Part shown: piece after piece, positions 6,120-13,489 of the stretch
Layout of the letters: every line of letters begins with the position of its first letter
Numbering within the stretch: position 1 is the stretch's first letter
Source of the DNA: Candidatus Zipacnadia bacterium
Lineage (GTDB): Bacteria; Armatimonadota; Zipacnadia; Zipacnadales; Zipacnadaceae
Direction of reading: 5' to 3'
Assembly: GCA_029821215.1 (NCBI GenBank)
Contig: JALGTV010000044.1
Span: 1 to 14,087, forward strand
Length of the DNA stretch: 14,087 nt
Notes under the pieces: model-generated
Seen by the model: only the letters and a program-made list of their open reading frames with translations
Told to the model about the DNA's origin: nothing
Databases searched by the model: none
Translations under genes and position numbers: made by a program

Positions 6120-7229
6120 GTGACGACGTTGACCAATATATGGCAATTAGCTCGCCCGAGCATCAAAAAGATTAAGCCCTACTCGCCGGGCAAATCCTCA
6201 CAGGAGGTCAAGGAGGAGTTAGGCATTGCGGAAGTTACCAAACTGGCCTCTAATGAGAATCCACTGGGGCCGTCGCCCCAGGCAGTTGCCGCTATGCAAC
6301 AAGCGGCAGACAGCGTCTACGTGTATCCTGACCCGCTGTGCCGGGACCTGACGGAAGCATTGGCTGATCACTGGGAGGTTGATCCGGAGGGCATTGTGGT
6401 GGGCCGGGGTTCTGACGAAGTAATTCATATGCTGGGGCTGGCCTTTGTGAATCCGGGTGACGAAGTCATATACTCTGACCCGCCCTTTGCCCTGTACCCG
6501 CTCACCACCACCATAATGGACAGCCAGGCCGTTGCCGTACCCCACCGCAACTTTGTCCACGATTTGCCGGCGATAGCTGAGGCCATAACAGATAAAACTA
6601 AAATGATTTTTATCTCCAATCCCTATAATCCAACGGGCACTATTGTTACTGCTGGCCAAGTGGACGAGTTTATGGACCGCGTGCCTGATCACGTAGTTGT
6701 GGTATTTGATGAGGCCTACTATGAGTATGTAGATGACACGGAGTTTGGAGAAGGGATGCCGTACGTCCGGGAGGGCCGAGCGGCCATTGTCCTACGGACT
6801 TTCTCCAAGGCGTATGCGCTGGCCGGATTACGTATTGGCTACGGGATGGCACCGCCCCCGCTATCGGCGGTGCTCAAGCAGGTGCGGCCACCATTCAATG
6901 TGGCGGGTATGGCCCAGGCGGCGGCCCTGGCCAGCCTCCAAGACCCGCACCAGGTACAGCGGAGCCAGCGAATGGTCCAAGAAGGCAAGCAATATTTGTA
7001 TAATAAGTTTGACGAAATGGGGCTGGATTATGTCCCGACCCAGGCCAACTTTATCCTGGTGGATGTAGGTATTGACTCACAAGAGTGCTTTGACGCGTTA
7101 ATGCGGCAGGGGGTTACGGTGCGGACTGGAGACATATTCGGTCTGCCCACTCATATTCGGGTGACGATTGGCACCGCCGAACAGAACGAGCGGTTTATTG
7201 GGGCGCTGGGGGAGGTTTTGTCCTCATAG
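6120..7229 (+). CDS. hisC: Histidinol-phosphate/aromatic aminotransferase (HisC-like, PLP-dependent)
   Basis: A fold-type I PLP aminotransferase of 369 residues, the usual HisC length. Substrate-binding SNENPLG is at 44-50, the cofactor phosphate loop GRGSDE at 95-100, NPYNPTG at 167-173, Asp of FDEAY (D197) pairs with the PLP pyridine nitrogen, and TFSKAYALAG carries the Schiff-base lysine K230 with RIGYG after it. GTG 6120 has AGGA 7 nt upstream (6109-6112). HisC makes L-histidinol phosphate, but HisC-type enzymes in several bacteria also transaminate 4-hydroxyphenylpyruvate and phenylpyruvate. Here it heads an operon with aroF, tyrA and aroA and no his gene is in view, so tyrosine/phenylalanine transamination is a likely main or second role (inference). 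The gap to aroF is 67 bp. Confidence 0.93.
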   Translation: MTTLTNIWQLARPSIKKIKPYSPGKSSQEVKEELGIAEVTKLASNENPLGPSPQAVAAMQQAADSVYVYPDPLCRDLTEALADHWEVDPEGIVVGRGSDEVIHMLGLAFVNPGDEVIYSDPPFALYPLTTTIMDSQAVAVPHRNFVHDLPAIAEAITDKTKMIFISNPYNPTGTIVTAGQVDEFMDRVPDHVVVVFDEAYYEYVDDTEFGEGMPYVREGRAAIVLRTFSKAYALAGLRIGYGMAPPPLSAVLKQVRPPFNVAGMAQAAALASLQDPHQVQRSQRMVQEGKQYLYNKFDEMGLDYVPTQANFILVDVGIDSQECFDALMRQGVTVRTGDIFGLPTHIRVTIGTAEQNERFIGALGEVLSS

Positions 7230-7296
7230 CCGACCGGTTCATAGAGGGCTAATAGCTTAGATACTGACTCCTCATACAAAAGGATAACGCACATAC

Positions 7297-8322
7297 ATGA
7301 TTATTGTGATGACATCTGGTGCTGCCGAAGAGGATATTGCCCGAGTGATCCAGCGGCTGGAGCAGGACGGATATGGCCACCATATTTCTCACGGCGTGGA
7401 GCGAACCGTCATCGGCGCAGTCGGGGCACCGGAGGCAGAGAAGGAGCAGCTCGCCGACCAGCTTTCGCGGCTGCCCATGGTGGAGCGGGTGGTGCCGATT
7501 CTGAAGCCCTACAAGCTGGTCAGCCGGGAGTACCACCCCGAGACTGGGGTAGTCAAAGTGGGCCCAGCCCACTTCGGCGACGAGAAGATAGCCGTGATTG
7601 CCGGACCGTGCGCGGTAGAATCGGAAGAACAAGTACTGGAGGCTGCTCAAGTGGTAAAGGCGGCTGGAGCCGTGGCCCTGCGGGGTGGGGCTTATAAGCC
7701 GCGGACCTCGCCATATTCGTTCCAGGGCCTGGGGGAGGAGGGCTTGGACTTGTTAGCCAAAGCCCGGGAGCTGACTGGGTTGCCAGTGGTTAGCGAAGTA
7801 ATGGCTCCCCGGCAAATTGAAGGTATGATTGATCGGGTGGATGCTTTGCAAGTCGGGGCCCGGAATATGCACAACTATGACCTGCTGCGGGAAGTGGGCC
7901 AGACAGGCATGCCAATACTGCTCAAGCGGGGCTTTGCAGCCACTGTTCAGGAATGGCTGCGGGCGGCGGAGTATGTAGCAGCCAGTGGTAATCTGGATAT
8001 TATTATGTGTGAGCGCGGAGTGCGGACGTTTGAGACTGAAACTCGGTTTACTTTTGATCTGGCGGGCATGGCGGCGGCCAAGCAAGAGACATACTTGCCT
8101 ATCATTGCTGATCCCAGCCATACGACGGGCGATTATCGCCTGGTGGGGCCGATGGCGCTGGCGGCGGTGGCTGCCGGTGCAGATGGGCTAATGATTGAAG
8201 TCCATCCTCACCCTGATCAGGCATTATCGGATGGCCCCCAATCGTTGACGCCCGCCAGCTTTAAGCGGCTGATGGACCAAGTGCGGACAGTAGCGGCCGC
8301 CGTAGGCCGAGAAATGGCATAA
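7297..8322 (+). CDS. aroF: 3-deoxy-7-phosphoheptulonate synthase (DAHP synthase, type I-beta with ferredoxin-like domain)
   Basis: First shikimate-pathway step: PEP plus erythrose 4-phosphate to DAHP. 341 residues. The N-terminal ferredoxin-like domain (about 1-75: MIIVMTSGAAEEDI ... HGVERTVIG ... VERVVPILKPYKLVSRE) is the regulatory domain of the Thermotoga maritima-type enzyme, which is inhibited by Tyr and Phe. The TIM barrel has AGPCAVES (102-109), RGGAYKPRTSPYSFQG (129-144), GARN (187-190), LLKRG (208-212), CERGVRTFE (238-246) and DPSHTTG (272-278). Predicted metal ligands are C105, H275, E301 and D312, each three positions beyond the ligands as I recall them for the T. maritima enzyme. 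ATG 7297 is chosen because MIIVMTSG matches the family N-terminus; the upstream AAAGGA is rather far. tyrA follows after 26 bp. Confidence 0.97.
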   Translation: MIIVMTSGAAEEDIARVIQRLEQDGYGHHISHGVERTVIGAVGAPEAEKEQLADQLSRLPMVERVVPILKPYKLVSREYHPETGVVKVGPAHFGDEKIAVIAGPCAVESEEQVLEAAQVVKAAGAVALRGGAYKPRTSPYSFQGLGEEGLDLLAKARELTGLPVVSEVMAPRQIEGMIDRVDALQVGARNMHNYDLLREVGQTGMPILLKRGFAATVQEWLRAAEYVAASGNLDIIMCERGVRTFETETRFTFDLAGMAAAKQETYLPIIADPSHTTGDYRLVGPMALAAVAAGADGLMIEVHPHPDQALSDGPQSLTPASFKRLMDQVRTVAAAVGREMA

Positions 8323-8348
8323 GGACTGCGCGGGGCTGAAGGTGAACA

Positions 8349-9206
8349 ATGATATATCCACGTGCTGCGGTAATTGGTATTGGCTTAATTGGTGGTTCAT
8401 TTGCTCTGGCGGCGAAGCGAGCGGGAGCAGTGGGCCATATTGTCGGTGTGGCCCGTTCCAGGGCTACGCGGCAGGCAGCCCTGGAGGTAGGAGCAGCCGA
8501 TGAAGTTACCGGTGATGCCGCCGAAGCAGCAGCCAACGCCGACCTGGTGTATGTGGCCACTCCGGTAGGGGCTATGCCCGGTATTTTCCAACAGATTAGC
8601 CCCACCTTATCTCCCAATGTCCTCGTCACTGATGCGGGCAGCACGAAGGCCGAAGTAGTGGCTGCTGCCCGGGATTTGCTACCTCCCGAGGTGACATTCA
8701 TTGGTGGGCATCCGCTGGCTGGCTCCGAGCAAACCGGCCCCCGCGCCGCCCGCGCGGATTTGTTTGCGGGCCACAGCTATTTCCTGACCCCTGATGAACA
8801 AGACAATACTGACGATCTGAACGATTTGGTAGAGCTGGTTAAGGCCCTGGGAGCCTTGCCCGTCCTCACCAGTCCCCAGCGTCATGACCAGATAGTGGCC
8901 GCCACCAGTCATCTCCCTCACGTAGTGGCGGCTGCGCTGGCGAATGCGGTGGGCGAGACAGTAGGTGACGAAGAGAAAATTGAAGATTTTATGGGGACCG
9001 GCTTTGTTGATACTACTCGGCTGGCCGCCGGTTCGCCCCAGTTGTGGCGGGACATCTTTGTAACTAACCGAGAATATGTGAGCCAAACAATTTCAGCACT
9101 CTCGGAGCAATTGCAGCGATGGGGCCAGGCCTTGAGCAGGAGCGATGCTGAGCAGATAGAGGAGTTGTTAGAGGAGGCCCGACGGTGGCGGGAGAAGCTA
9201 CGGTGA
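8349..9206 (+). CDS. tyrA: Prephenate dehydrogenase
   Basis: Oxidatively decarboxylates prephenate (or arogenate) in tyrosine synthesis. 285 residues. The N-terminal Rossmann domain has GIGLIGGS (10-17), ATPVGAMP near 70-77 and TDAGSTK (94-100). Catalytic H121 lies in GGHPLAGSE (119-127). The C-terminal helical dimerisation domain begins near 175 (QRHDQIVAATSHLPH) and contains MGTGFVDTTRLA. There is no ACT domain, so allosteric control by tyrosine is not evident in this protein. Whether prephenate or arogenate, NAD or NADP, is preferred cannot be read. ATG 8349 is preceded by GAAGGTG. The stop TGA overlaps the aroA start by four bases (GTGA). Confidence 0.95.
   Translation: MIYPRAAVIGIGLIGGSFALAAKRAGAVGHIVGVARSRATRQAALEVGAADEVTGDAAEAAANADLVYVATPVGAMPGIFQQISPTLSPNVLVTDAGSTKAEVVAAARDLLPPEVTFIGGHPLAGSEQTGPRAARADLFAGHSYFLTPDEQDNTDDLNDLVELVKALGALPVLTSPQRHDQIVAATSHLPHVVAAALANAVGETVGDEEKIEDFMGTGFVDTTRLAAGSPQLWRDIFVTNREYVSQTISALSEQLQRWGQALSRSDAEQIEELLEEARRWREKLR
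9190..9194 (+). promoter_or_regulatory. Ribosome binding site deciding the aroA start
   Basis: GGGAG inside the end of tyrA, 8 nt before GTG 9203. It supports 9203 over GTG 9185 and creates the GTGA stop/start overlap typical of coupled translation. Confidence 0.7.
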
Positions 9207-10510
9207 GCCTGCTGCGGGTCAAGGGGCCAGTTGAGGCGATAGCGGGAACTGTCACGGTGCCAGGAGACAAGTCTATCTCCCACCGCGCCCTTATCCTCGG
9301 GGCGCTGGCCCGCGGACGTACGCCGGTTAGCGGGCTGCTGACTGCCGAGGATTGCATCAACACTGCTCGCGCTCTGGTCCAGATGGGGGTGGAGATTGAC
9401 AACTTAGGCCAGAGTAGTGTGGTCATTGATGGTGTTGGTCTCCGCGGCCTGCGGTCACCAACAGGAGTATTGGATCTGGGCAATTCAGGCACGGGAATGC
9501 GGCTGTTGATGGGGGTAGTGGCCGGTCAAGATTTTGCCGCCACACTAACCGGGGATGAATCCCTGCGGCAGCGGCCCATGGACCGTATCGCTCAGCCCTT
9601 AGGGCAAATGGGCATCAAGGTCGCTGGGCAGGGCGAGCAGTGTCTGCCCCCGGTTACAGTATGGGGAGGCAATCCCCGGCCGATCACCTATCAGACGCCG
9701 ATGGCCAGTGCCCAGGTGAAGTCGGCGGTGCTGCTGGCGGGGCTGAATGCGCCGGGCACCACGACGGTTATTGAGCCGGCCCGCTCTCGCGACCACACCG
9801 AGCGGATGCTGGCGGCGCTGGGCGCTCAGGTATCCGTGGATGGGCTTCAGGTGAGCGTGGAAGGCAATCCTGATCTGAGCGGGCGCGAGATGGTGGTACC
9901 CGGTGATTTTTCATCAGCAGCATTTCTGCTGGTGGCCGCTTTGTTGATCCCTGGCTCGGAGGTGACGGTCGGCGGCATACTGTTGAATTCTACTCGCACT
10001 GGTCTGCTGGAGATATTGGGGCGGATGGGGGCTAAGCTGGAAGTTAGCAACCGGCGGCAGGCAACTGGTGAACCCGTAGGGGACATCACCGCCCGCGCCA
10101 GCCAGTTGAGCGCTACCCAGGTGGGCGGTGAGGTGATTCCCCGCATGCTGGACGAGGTCCCCATTCTGGCACTGGCAGCCACTCAAGCTGAAGGACAGAC
10201 CGTCATCAGAGACGCTGAGGAGCTGCGAGTGAAAGAGTCGGACCGGCTGGCGGCCACGGCCCAGGTACTGTCGGCGCTGGGAGCAACAATTCAGCAGCAG
10301 CCCGACGGCCTGGTCATTGATGGCCCGACCCGGTTGCAGGGAGCCGAGGTTGACAGTTTTGGGGATCATCGCATTGCTATGATGGCCGTCGTGGCCGGTC
10401 TAATCGCCGAAGGACAATCGGTAGTTACCAATACCCAGTGTATTTCCACCTCTTTTCCTGAATTTGCAGACTTGCTGAGAGATTTAGGAGCCAGAGTTGA
10501 TGAGAAATAA
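9203..10510 (+). CDS. aroA: 3-phosphoshikimate 1-carboxyvinyltransferase (EPSP synthase)
   Basis: Transfers enolpyruvyl from PEP to shikimate 3-phosphate, the sixth shikimate step and the target of glyphosate. 435 residues from GTG 9203, a usual length. Landmarks are GDKSISHR (21-28) with K23, LGNSGTGMRLL (92-102), GDESLRQRPMDR (117-128), MASAQVKSA (167-175), SRDHTERML (195-203), GDFSSAAFLL (234-243), LDEVP (316-320), RVKESDR (342-348) and GDHRIAM (387-393). The two-domain alpha/beta inside-out barrel is complete. The motif set resembles class II EPSP synthases, but the Gly of NSGTG remains where glyphosate-tolerant CP4-type enzymes have Ala, so tolerance is not predicted from that site. The gene overlaps cmk by 11 bp. 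Confidence 0.98.
   Translation: MSLLRVKGPVEAIAGTVTVPGDKSISHRALILGALARGRTPVSGLLTAEDCINTARALVQMGVEIDNLGQSSVVIDGVGLRGLRSPTGVLDLGNSGTGMRLLMGVVAGQDFAATLTGDESLRQRPMDRIAQPLGQMGIKVAGQGEQCLPPVTVWGGNPRPITYQTPMASAQVKSAVLLAGLNAPGTTTVIEPARSRDHTERMLAALGAQVSVDGLQVSVEGNPDLSGREMVVPGDFSSAAFLLVAALLIPGSEVTVGGILLNSTRTGLLEILGRMGAKLEVSNRRQATGEPVGDITARASQLSATQVGGEVIPRMLDEVPILALAATQAEGQTVIRDAEELRVKESDRLAATAQVLSALGATIQQQPDGLVIDGPTRLQGAEVDSFGDHRIAMMAVVAGLIAEGQSVVTNTQCISTSFPEFADLLRDLGARVDEK
10486..10490 (+). promoter_or_regulatory. Ribosome binding site deciding the cmk start
   Basis: AGGAG inside the end of aroA, 9 nt before ATG 10500. It favours ATG 10500 over the adjacent TTG 10497 and implies coupling to aroA translation. 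Confidence 0.65.
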
Positions 10511-11207
10511 CCCAGGAGCGGGCAACAAAAAGTGTAGTGTCGCCATTGACGGGCCGGCCGGGTCAGGCAAGAGCACGGTGGCCCGGAAGTTAGCCCGGCG
10601 GCTGGGATATACCTATGTGGACAGCGGCGCGACGTACCGCGCCGTAGCCTACAAAGTCCTCTCCTCGGGTTTACAGGCAAATAAGGATGCTGACGAGATT
10701 GGCCAAGTAGCCGGGCGGCTCTGCTTTGAGTTCCGTGATGTGGACGGCCAGCCTCATCTATTCGTGGACGGTGAGGATGTAGAAGAAGCGATACGCACAC
10801 CCGAGGTAGGGAACCTATCCTCACCGGTATCGGCGATACCCCAGGTCCGGGAGCATCTGGTGGCGGCCCAGCGGCAGATGGCTAAAGACAGTGGGGTAGT
10901 GATGGAGGGCCGGGATATTGGTACGGTGGTACTGCCTGGAGCCGATGTGAAGATATTCCTGACCGCCTCGGTACAGGAGCGGGCTCGCCGCCGCCAACAG
11001 CAATTGCAGGAAAAGGGTATTTACCGGGACTTGGCCGAGATATTGCAGCAGCAGCAGCAACGTGATGACCGGGACAGCTCGCGGGACCTATCTCCACTGC
11101 GGCAGGCTGAAGATGCCACCAAAATCGTTACTGACGGGATGAGCGAGGATGAAGTAGTGGACCTGCTGGAGAAGATAGTCCGGCAGGCCGAGGCCACCAA
11201 GGAGTAG
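10500..11207 (+). CDS. cmk: Cytidylate kinase
   Basis: Phosphorylates CMP and dCMP using ATP, for pyrimidine salvage and phospholipid CMP recycling. 235 residues, the usual length. P-loop GPAGSGKST is at 18-26. The nucleotide-binding segment DSGATYRA (41-48) departs slightly from the usual DTGAMYRA. EGRDIGTVVLPGADVKIFL is at 136-154, the lid arginines RARRR at 161-165, and RDDRDSSRDLSPL (188-200) is the conserved region after the lid. A run of five glutamines (184-188) lies in the helix before it. aroA and cmk are commonly adjacent in bacteria. plsC starts 6 bp after the stop. Confidence 0.98.
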   Translation: MRNNPGAGNKKCSVAIDGPAGSGKSTVARKLARRLGYTYVDSGATYRAVAYKVLSSGLQANKDADEIGQVAGRLCFEFRDVDGQPHLFVDGEDVEEAIRTPEVGNLSSPVSAIPQVREHLVAAQRQMAKDSGVVMEGRDIGTVVLPGADVKIFLTASVQERARRRQQQLQEKGIYRDLAEILQQQQQRDDRDSSRDLSPLRQAEDATKIVTDGMSEDEVVDLLEKIVRQAEATKE

Positions 11208-11213
11208 CACGTA

Positions 11214-11924
11214 ATGCATAAAACTCCCGAGCCTATCCGCTCCTGGACCTGGCCGCACTATGAGTTAGTGCGAATATTTTTGCCTAAAATATGGCAGTTG
11301 TTGGGCGGGTGGCGCATAGCAGGCCAACAGCACATCCCAGCGGAAGGCGGGGCCGTTATCGCCCCCAACCATGTCTCATATTTTGACCCACCGGCGGTCG
11401 GTGCCTCACTACCGCGGCGCACTTACTACTTTGCCAAAAAAGAGCTATTTGCCATTCCTGTCTTTGGCTGGCTTATTCGCAAGTGTTACGCCTTTCCGGT
11501 GGATCGGGAAGGTAGTGACCATACGGCATTCCGCCATGCGATACGATTGCTCCAGGCCGGCGAACTGCTAATGGTATTTCCTGAGGGGCGCCGCAGCCAG
11601 GATGGTAACCTGGAAGAAGGGGGCATTGGCGCTGCCCTTATCGCATCGCGGGCCGGTGTACCCCTTATCCCCTGCTCGGTGTGGGGCACTGACGTGGTGC
11701 TGCCTCGCGGGGCATGGTTCCTACACACTGGCTTGGTGCAGGTCAGTTTCGCCCGACCTATCGCTTTTCCCAGCTCCGACAGCCAGCGGCTAAACAAAGA
11801 CCAACTGCAACAGATCACTGAGCAAGTGATGGCGGCCATCGCCGAGTTGCGCCGAGAACAAGAAGAATTCACTCGCCAGTCCAAAGGCAATATGAGCCAG
11901 CAGGCTGGCCAATCTACAAGGTGA
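11214..11924 (+). CDS. plsC: 1-acyl-sn-glycerol-3-phosphate acyltransferase
   Basis: Adds the second acyl chain to lysophosphatidic acid, giving phosphatidic acid at the inner membrane face. 236 residues. The four acyltransferase motifs are present: NHVSYFDP (52-59) with the catalytic HX4D pair H53/D58, FPVDREG (94-100), FPEGRRS (122-128) and VPLIPCS (149-155). The N-terminus (WTWPHYELVRIFLPKIWQLLGGW) is an amphipathic or interfacial helix rather than a clear signal peptide. The C-terminal tail from about 200 is a charged, Gln-rich helix. ATG 11214 has AAGGAG 9 nt upstream, inside the last codons of cmk. In many Bacillota the next genes are ispH and rpsA; here it is mgtE. Confidence 0.93.
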   Translation: MHKTPEPIRSWTWPHYELVRIFLPKIWQLLGGWRIAGQQHIPAEGGAVIAPNHVSYFDPPAVGASLPRRTYYFAKKELFAIPVFGWLIRKCYAFPVDREGSDHTAFRHAIRLLQAGELLMVFPEGRRSQDGNLEEGGIGAALIASRAGVPLIPCSVWGTDVVLPRGAWFLHTGLVQVSFARPIAFPSSDSQRLNKDQLQQITEQVMAAIAELRREQEEFTRQSKGNMSQQAGQSTR

Positions 11925-11971
11925 TTATGCTCGGCCTTATGGATAACGTACATCAGGAGAGTTGGTAGAGG

Positions 11972-13372
11972 ATGACGCAGCAGCCTGGTACGAGAAAACC
12001 GGTTCGCCCCACCGAGAAGCCAGCAGAGGTCGCTGAAGCGATACGAGGTGCCGTTCACAGCAATGATCCCTGGGCTTTGCAGAACCTTATCAGCGGCTAT
12101 CATGCGATAGACATCGCCTTTGCCATGCGGGAGCTAAATGTGGAGGAGCGCGAGGCGGTGTTTGCCCTGCTGGAGGCCGAGGAAGCGGGGGTGGTGTTGG
12201 AGGAGGTTGATGAGGAAATTGGCCTGGATTTGACTGACTCCACCGAAGAGGACCAGCTCGCCGAAATCATAGACGCTATGCCACCTGACGCCGGGACTGA
12301 CGTGGTCAGCCGGCTTGATGAGGATAAAGCCCACCGCATCCTGGAGCGGATTCCTGCAGAAGAATCAAAAGAATTGCGGGAACTGATGCAGTTTGGTCCG
12401 GAGACAGCCGGGGGCCTGATGACTCCCGAAGTGGTTTATGCCCCTCCGGATATCACACCAGCACAGATGATTGCTCACCTACGCAACCAACAGGTACCCC
12501 CGGAAATCCTGACGTACGTATATGTGGTAGATGAGAAGAGCCGGCGGCTGCTGGGAGTGGTAGATATGCCTGAGCTGATTACGGCTCCTCCCCACCAGCC
12601 CCTGGCCGAGTCAATGGTCACGGATGTGGTTACCGTGCATCCGGATACTGATCGAGCGGAAGTGGTACGCCTGGTAGATAACTACGACCTGATGGCGCTA
12701 CCGGTAGTAGACGATGACAGCCGCTTGGTGGGCGTGGTCACCATAGATGATGTTATTGATGCCATTCAGGAGGAGCACACCGAGGACATATCCCATTTTG
12801 GGGGCACCGAAGCCGAGGCTCTGGCCACTGCCTCCAGCGTGCGGGTAGCCCGTTTGCGCCTGCCCTGGCTGCTGATCTGCCTGGCTGGTTGCTTCGTATC
12901 GGCAACCGTTGTGAGACTATTCACTGACGGTGTCCTGGCCCCTCTGATAGCCTTAGCGGCCTTTATCCCGGTAATCACGGACATGAGTGGCAACAGTGGT
13001 CTGCAGTCCTCCACTATTATGGTACGGGCCCTCGCGCTGGGCCTAATAAGTAGGGGGAGTATTTATAAGTTGCTGCTGAAAGAGGGCCTTACCGCGGTGG
13101 TGCTGGGGTTGACCTGTGGGGTAGTGGGCGGAATGGGGGCAGCCCTGTTCCTGGGGAATATGGCCTATGCCCCCATCATCGGGCTGGCGCTGTGCTGCAC
13201 TATTATCTGGGCGGCGACGATGGGCACCATTATGCCCCTAATCTTCAACCGACTTAACATTGATCCTGCCCTCGCCTCCGGCCCCCTCGTCACGACCCTC
13301 TGTGACAGCTTCTCCCTGCTCATCTACTTTGGGATAACGCTACTGCTGATGCGGGTAGTAGGGTTGGGTTAG
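11972..13372 (+). CDS. mgtE: Magnesium transporter MgtE
   Basis: Homodimeric Mg2+-selective channel/transporter of the inner membrane. 466 residues, with all three parts in order. The cytoplasmic superhelical N domain (about 18-140) contains VLEEVDEEI and IPAEESKELRELM. A pair of CBS domains follows (about 145-205 and 210-268), starting with ETAGGLMTPEVV. Then come a plug helix and five membrane segments from about 297. The pore region has FIPVITDMSGNSGLQSS (331-347), where many homologues read GGN rather than SGN. The last helices hold DPALASGPLVTT (431-442) and D445, which fits the conserved pore Asp of the family. In the family, Mg2+ bound between the cytoplasmic domains closes the channel. 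No M-box riboswitch fits the 47-bp gap after plsC. AGGAG (11955-11959) is the likely ribosome site. Confidence 0.96.
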   Translation: MTQQPGTRKPVRPTEKPAEVAEAIRGAVHSNDPWALQNLISGYHAIDIAFAMRELNVEEREAVFALLEAEEAGVVLEEVDEEIGLDLTDSTEEDQLAEIIDAMPPDAGTDVVSRLDEDKAHRILERIPAEESKELRELMQFGPETAGGLMTPEVVYAPPDITPAQMIAHLRNQQVPPEILTYVYVVDEKSRRLLGVVDMPELITAPPHQPLAESMVTDVVTVHPDTDRAEVVRLVDNYDLMALPVVDDDSRLVGVVTIDDVIDAIQEEHTEDISHFGGTEAEALATASSVRVARLRLPWLLICLAGCFVSATVVRLFTDGVLAPLIALAAFIPVITDMSGNSGLQSSTIMVRALALGLISRGSIYKLLLKEGLTAVVLGLTCGVVGGMGAALFLGNMAYAPIIGLALCCTIIWAATMGTIMPLIFNRLNIDPALASGPLVTTLCDSFSLLIYFGITLLLMRVVGLG

Positions 13373-13386
13373 CCAGGCCATCTATA

Positions 13387-13410
13387 AGCCAGCTTGTATT
13401 ATGACTGGCT
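13387..13410. terminator. Weak hairpin between convergent mgtE and hydrolase genes
   Basis: AGCCAG (13387-13392) and CTGGCT (13405-13410) form a perfect 6-bp stem with a 12-nt AT-rich loop, 14 bp after the mgtE stop. There is no T-run on either strand, so this is a possible transcript end only by position between convergent genes. Confidence 0.3.
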
Positions 13411-13489
13411 GATGCAACCGTCCGCCCGAGCACCGCGGTTTATACCGTCTGCCCGGAGGGGTAGTCTTGCGGCTCGCTGGGGCTGAAGG

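Noticed and set aside
5729..6175. A 148-codon plus-strand open frame between dinB and hisC.
   Set aside because: It translates the inverted-repeat cluster, has repeat-derived and Arg/Ser-rich composition, no good start context, and overlaps the hisC start.
9203..10510. Possible natural glyphosate tolerance of AroA.
   Set aside because: The Gly in NSGTG matches sensitive enzymes at the key position; no other diagnostic change could be judged by eye.
13373..13489. Strong bidirectional terminator between mgtE and the convergent hydrolase gene.
   Set aside because: Only a 6-bp stem without a T-run on either strand was found, so it is listed at low confidence rather than as a finding.
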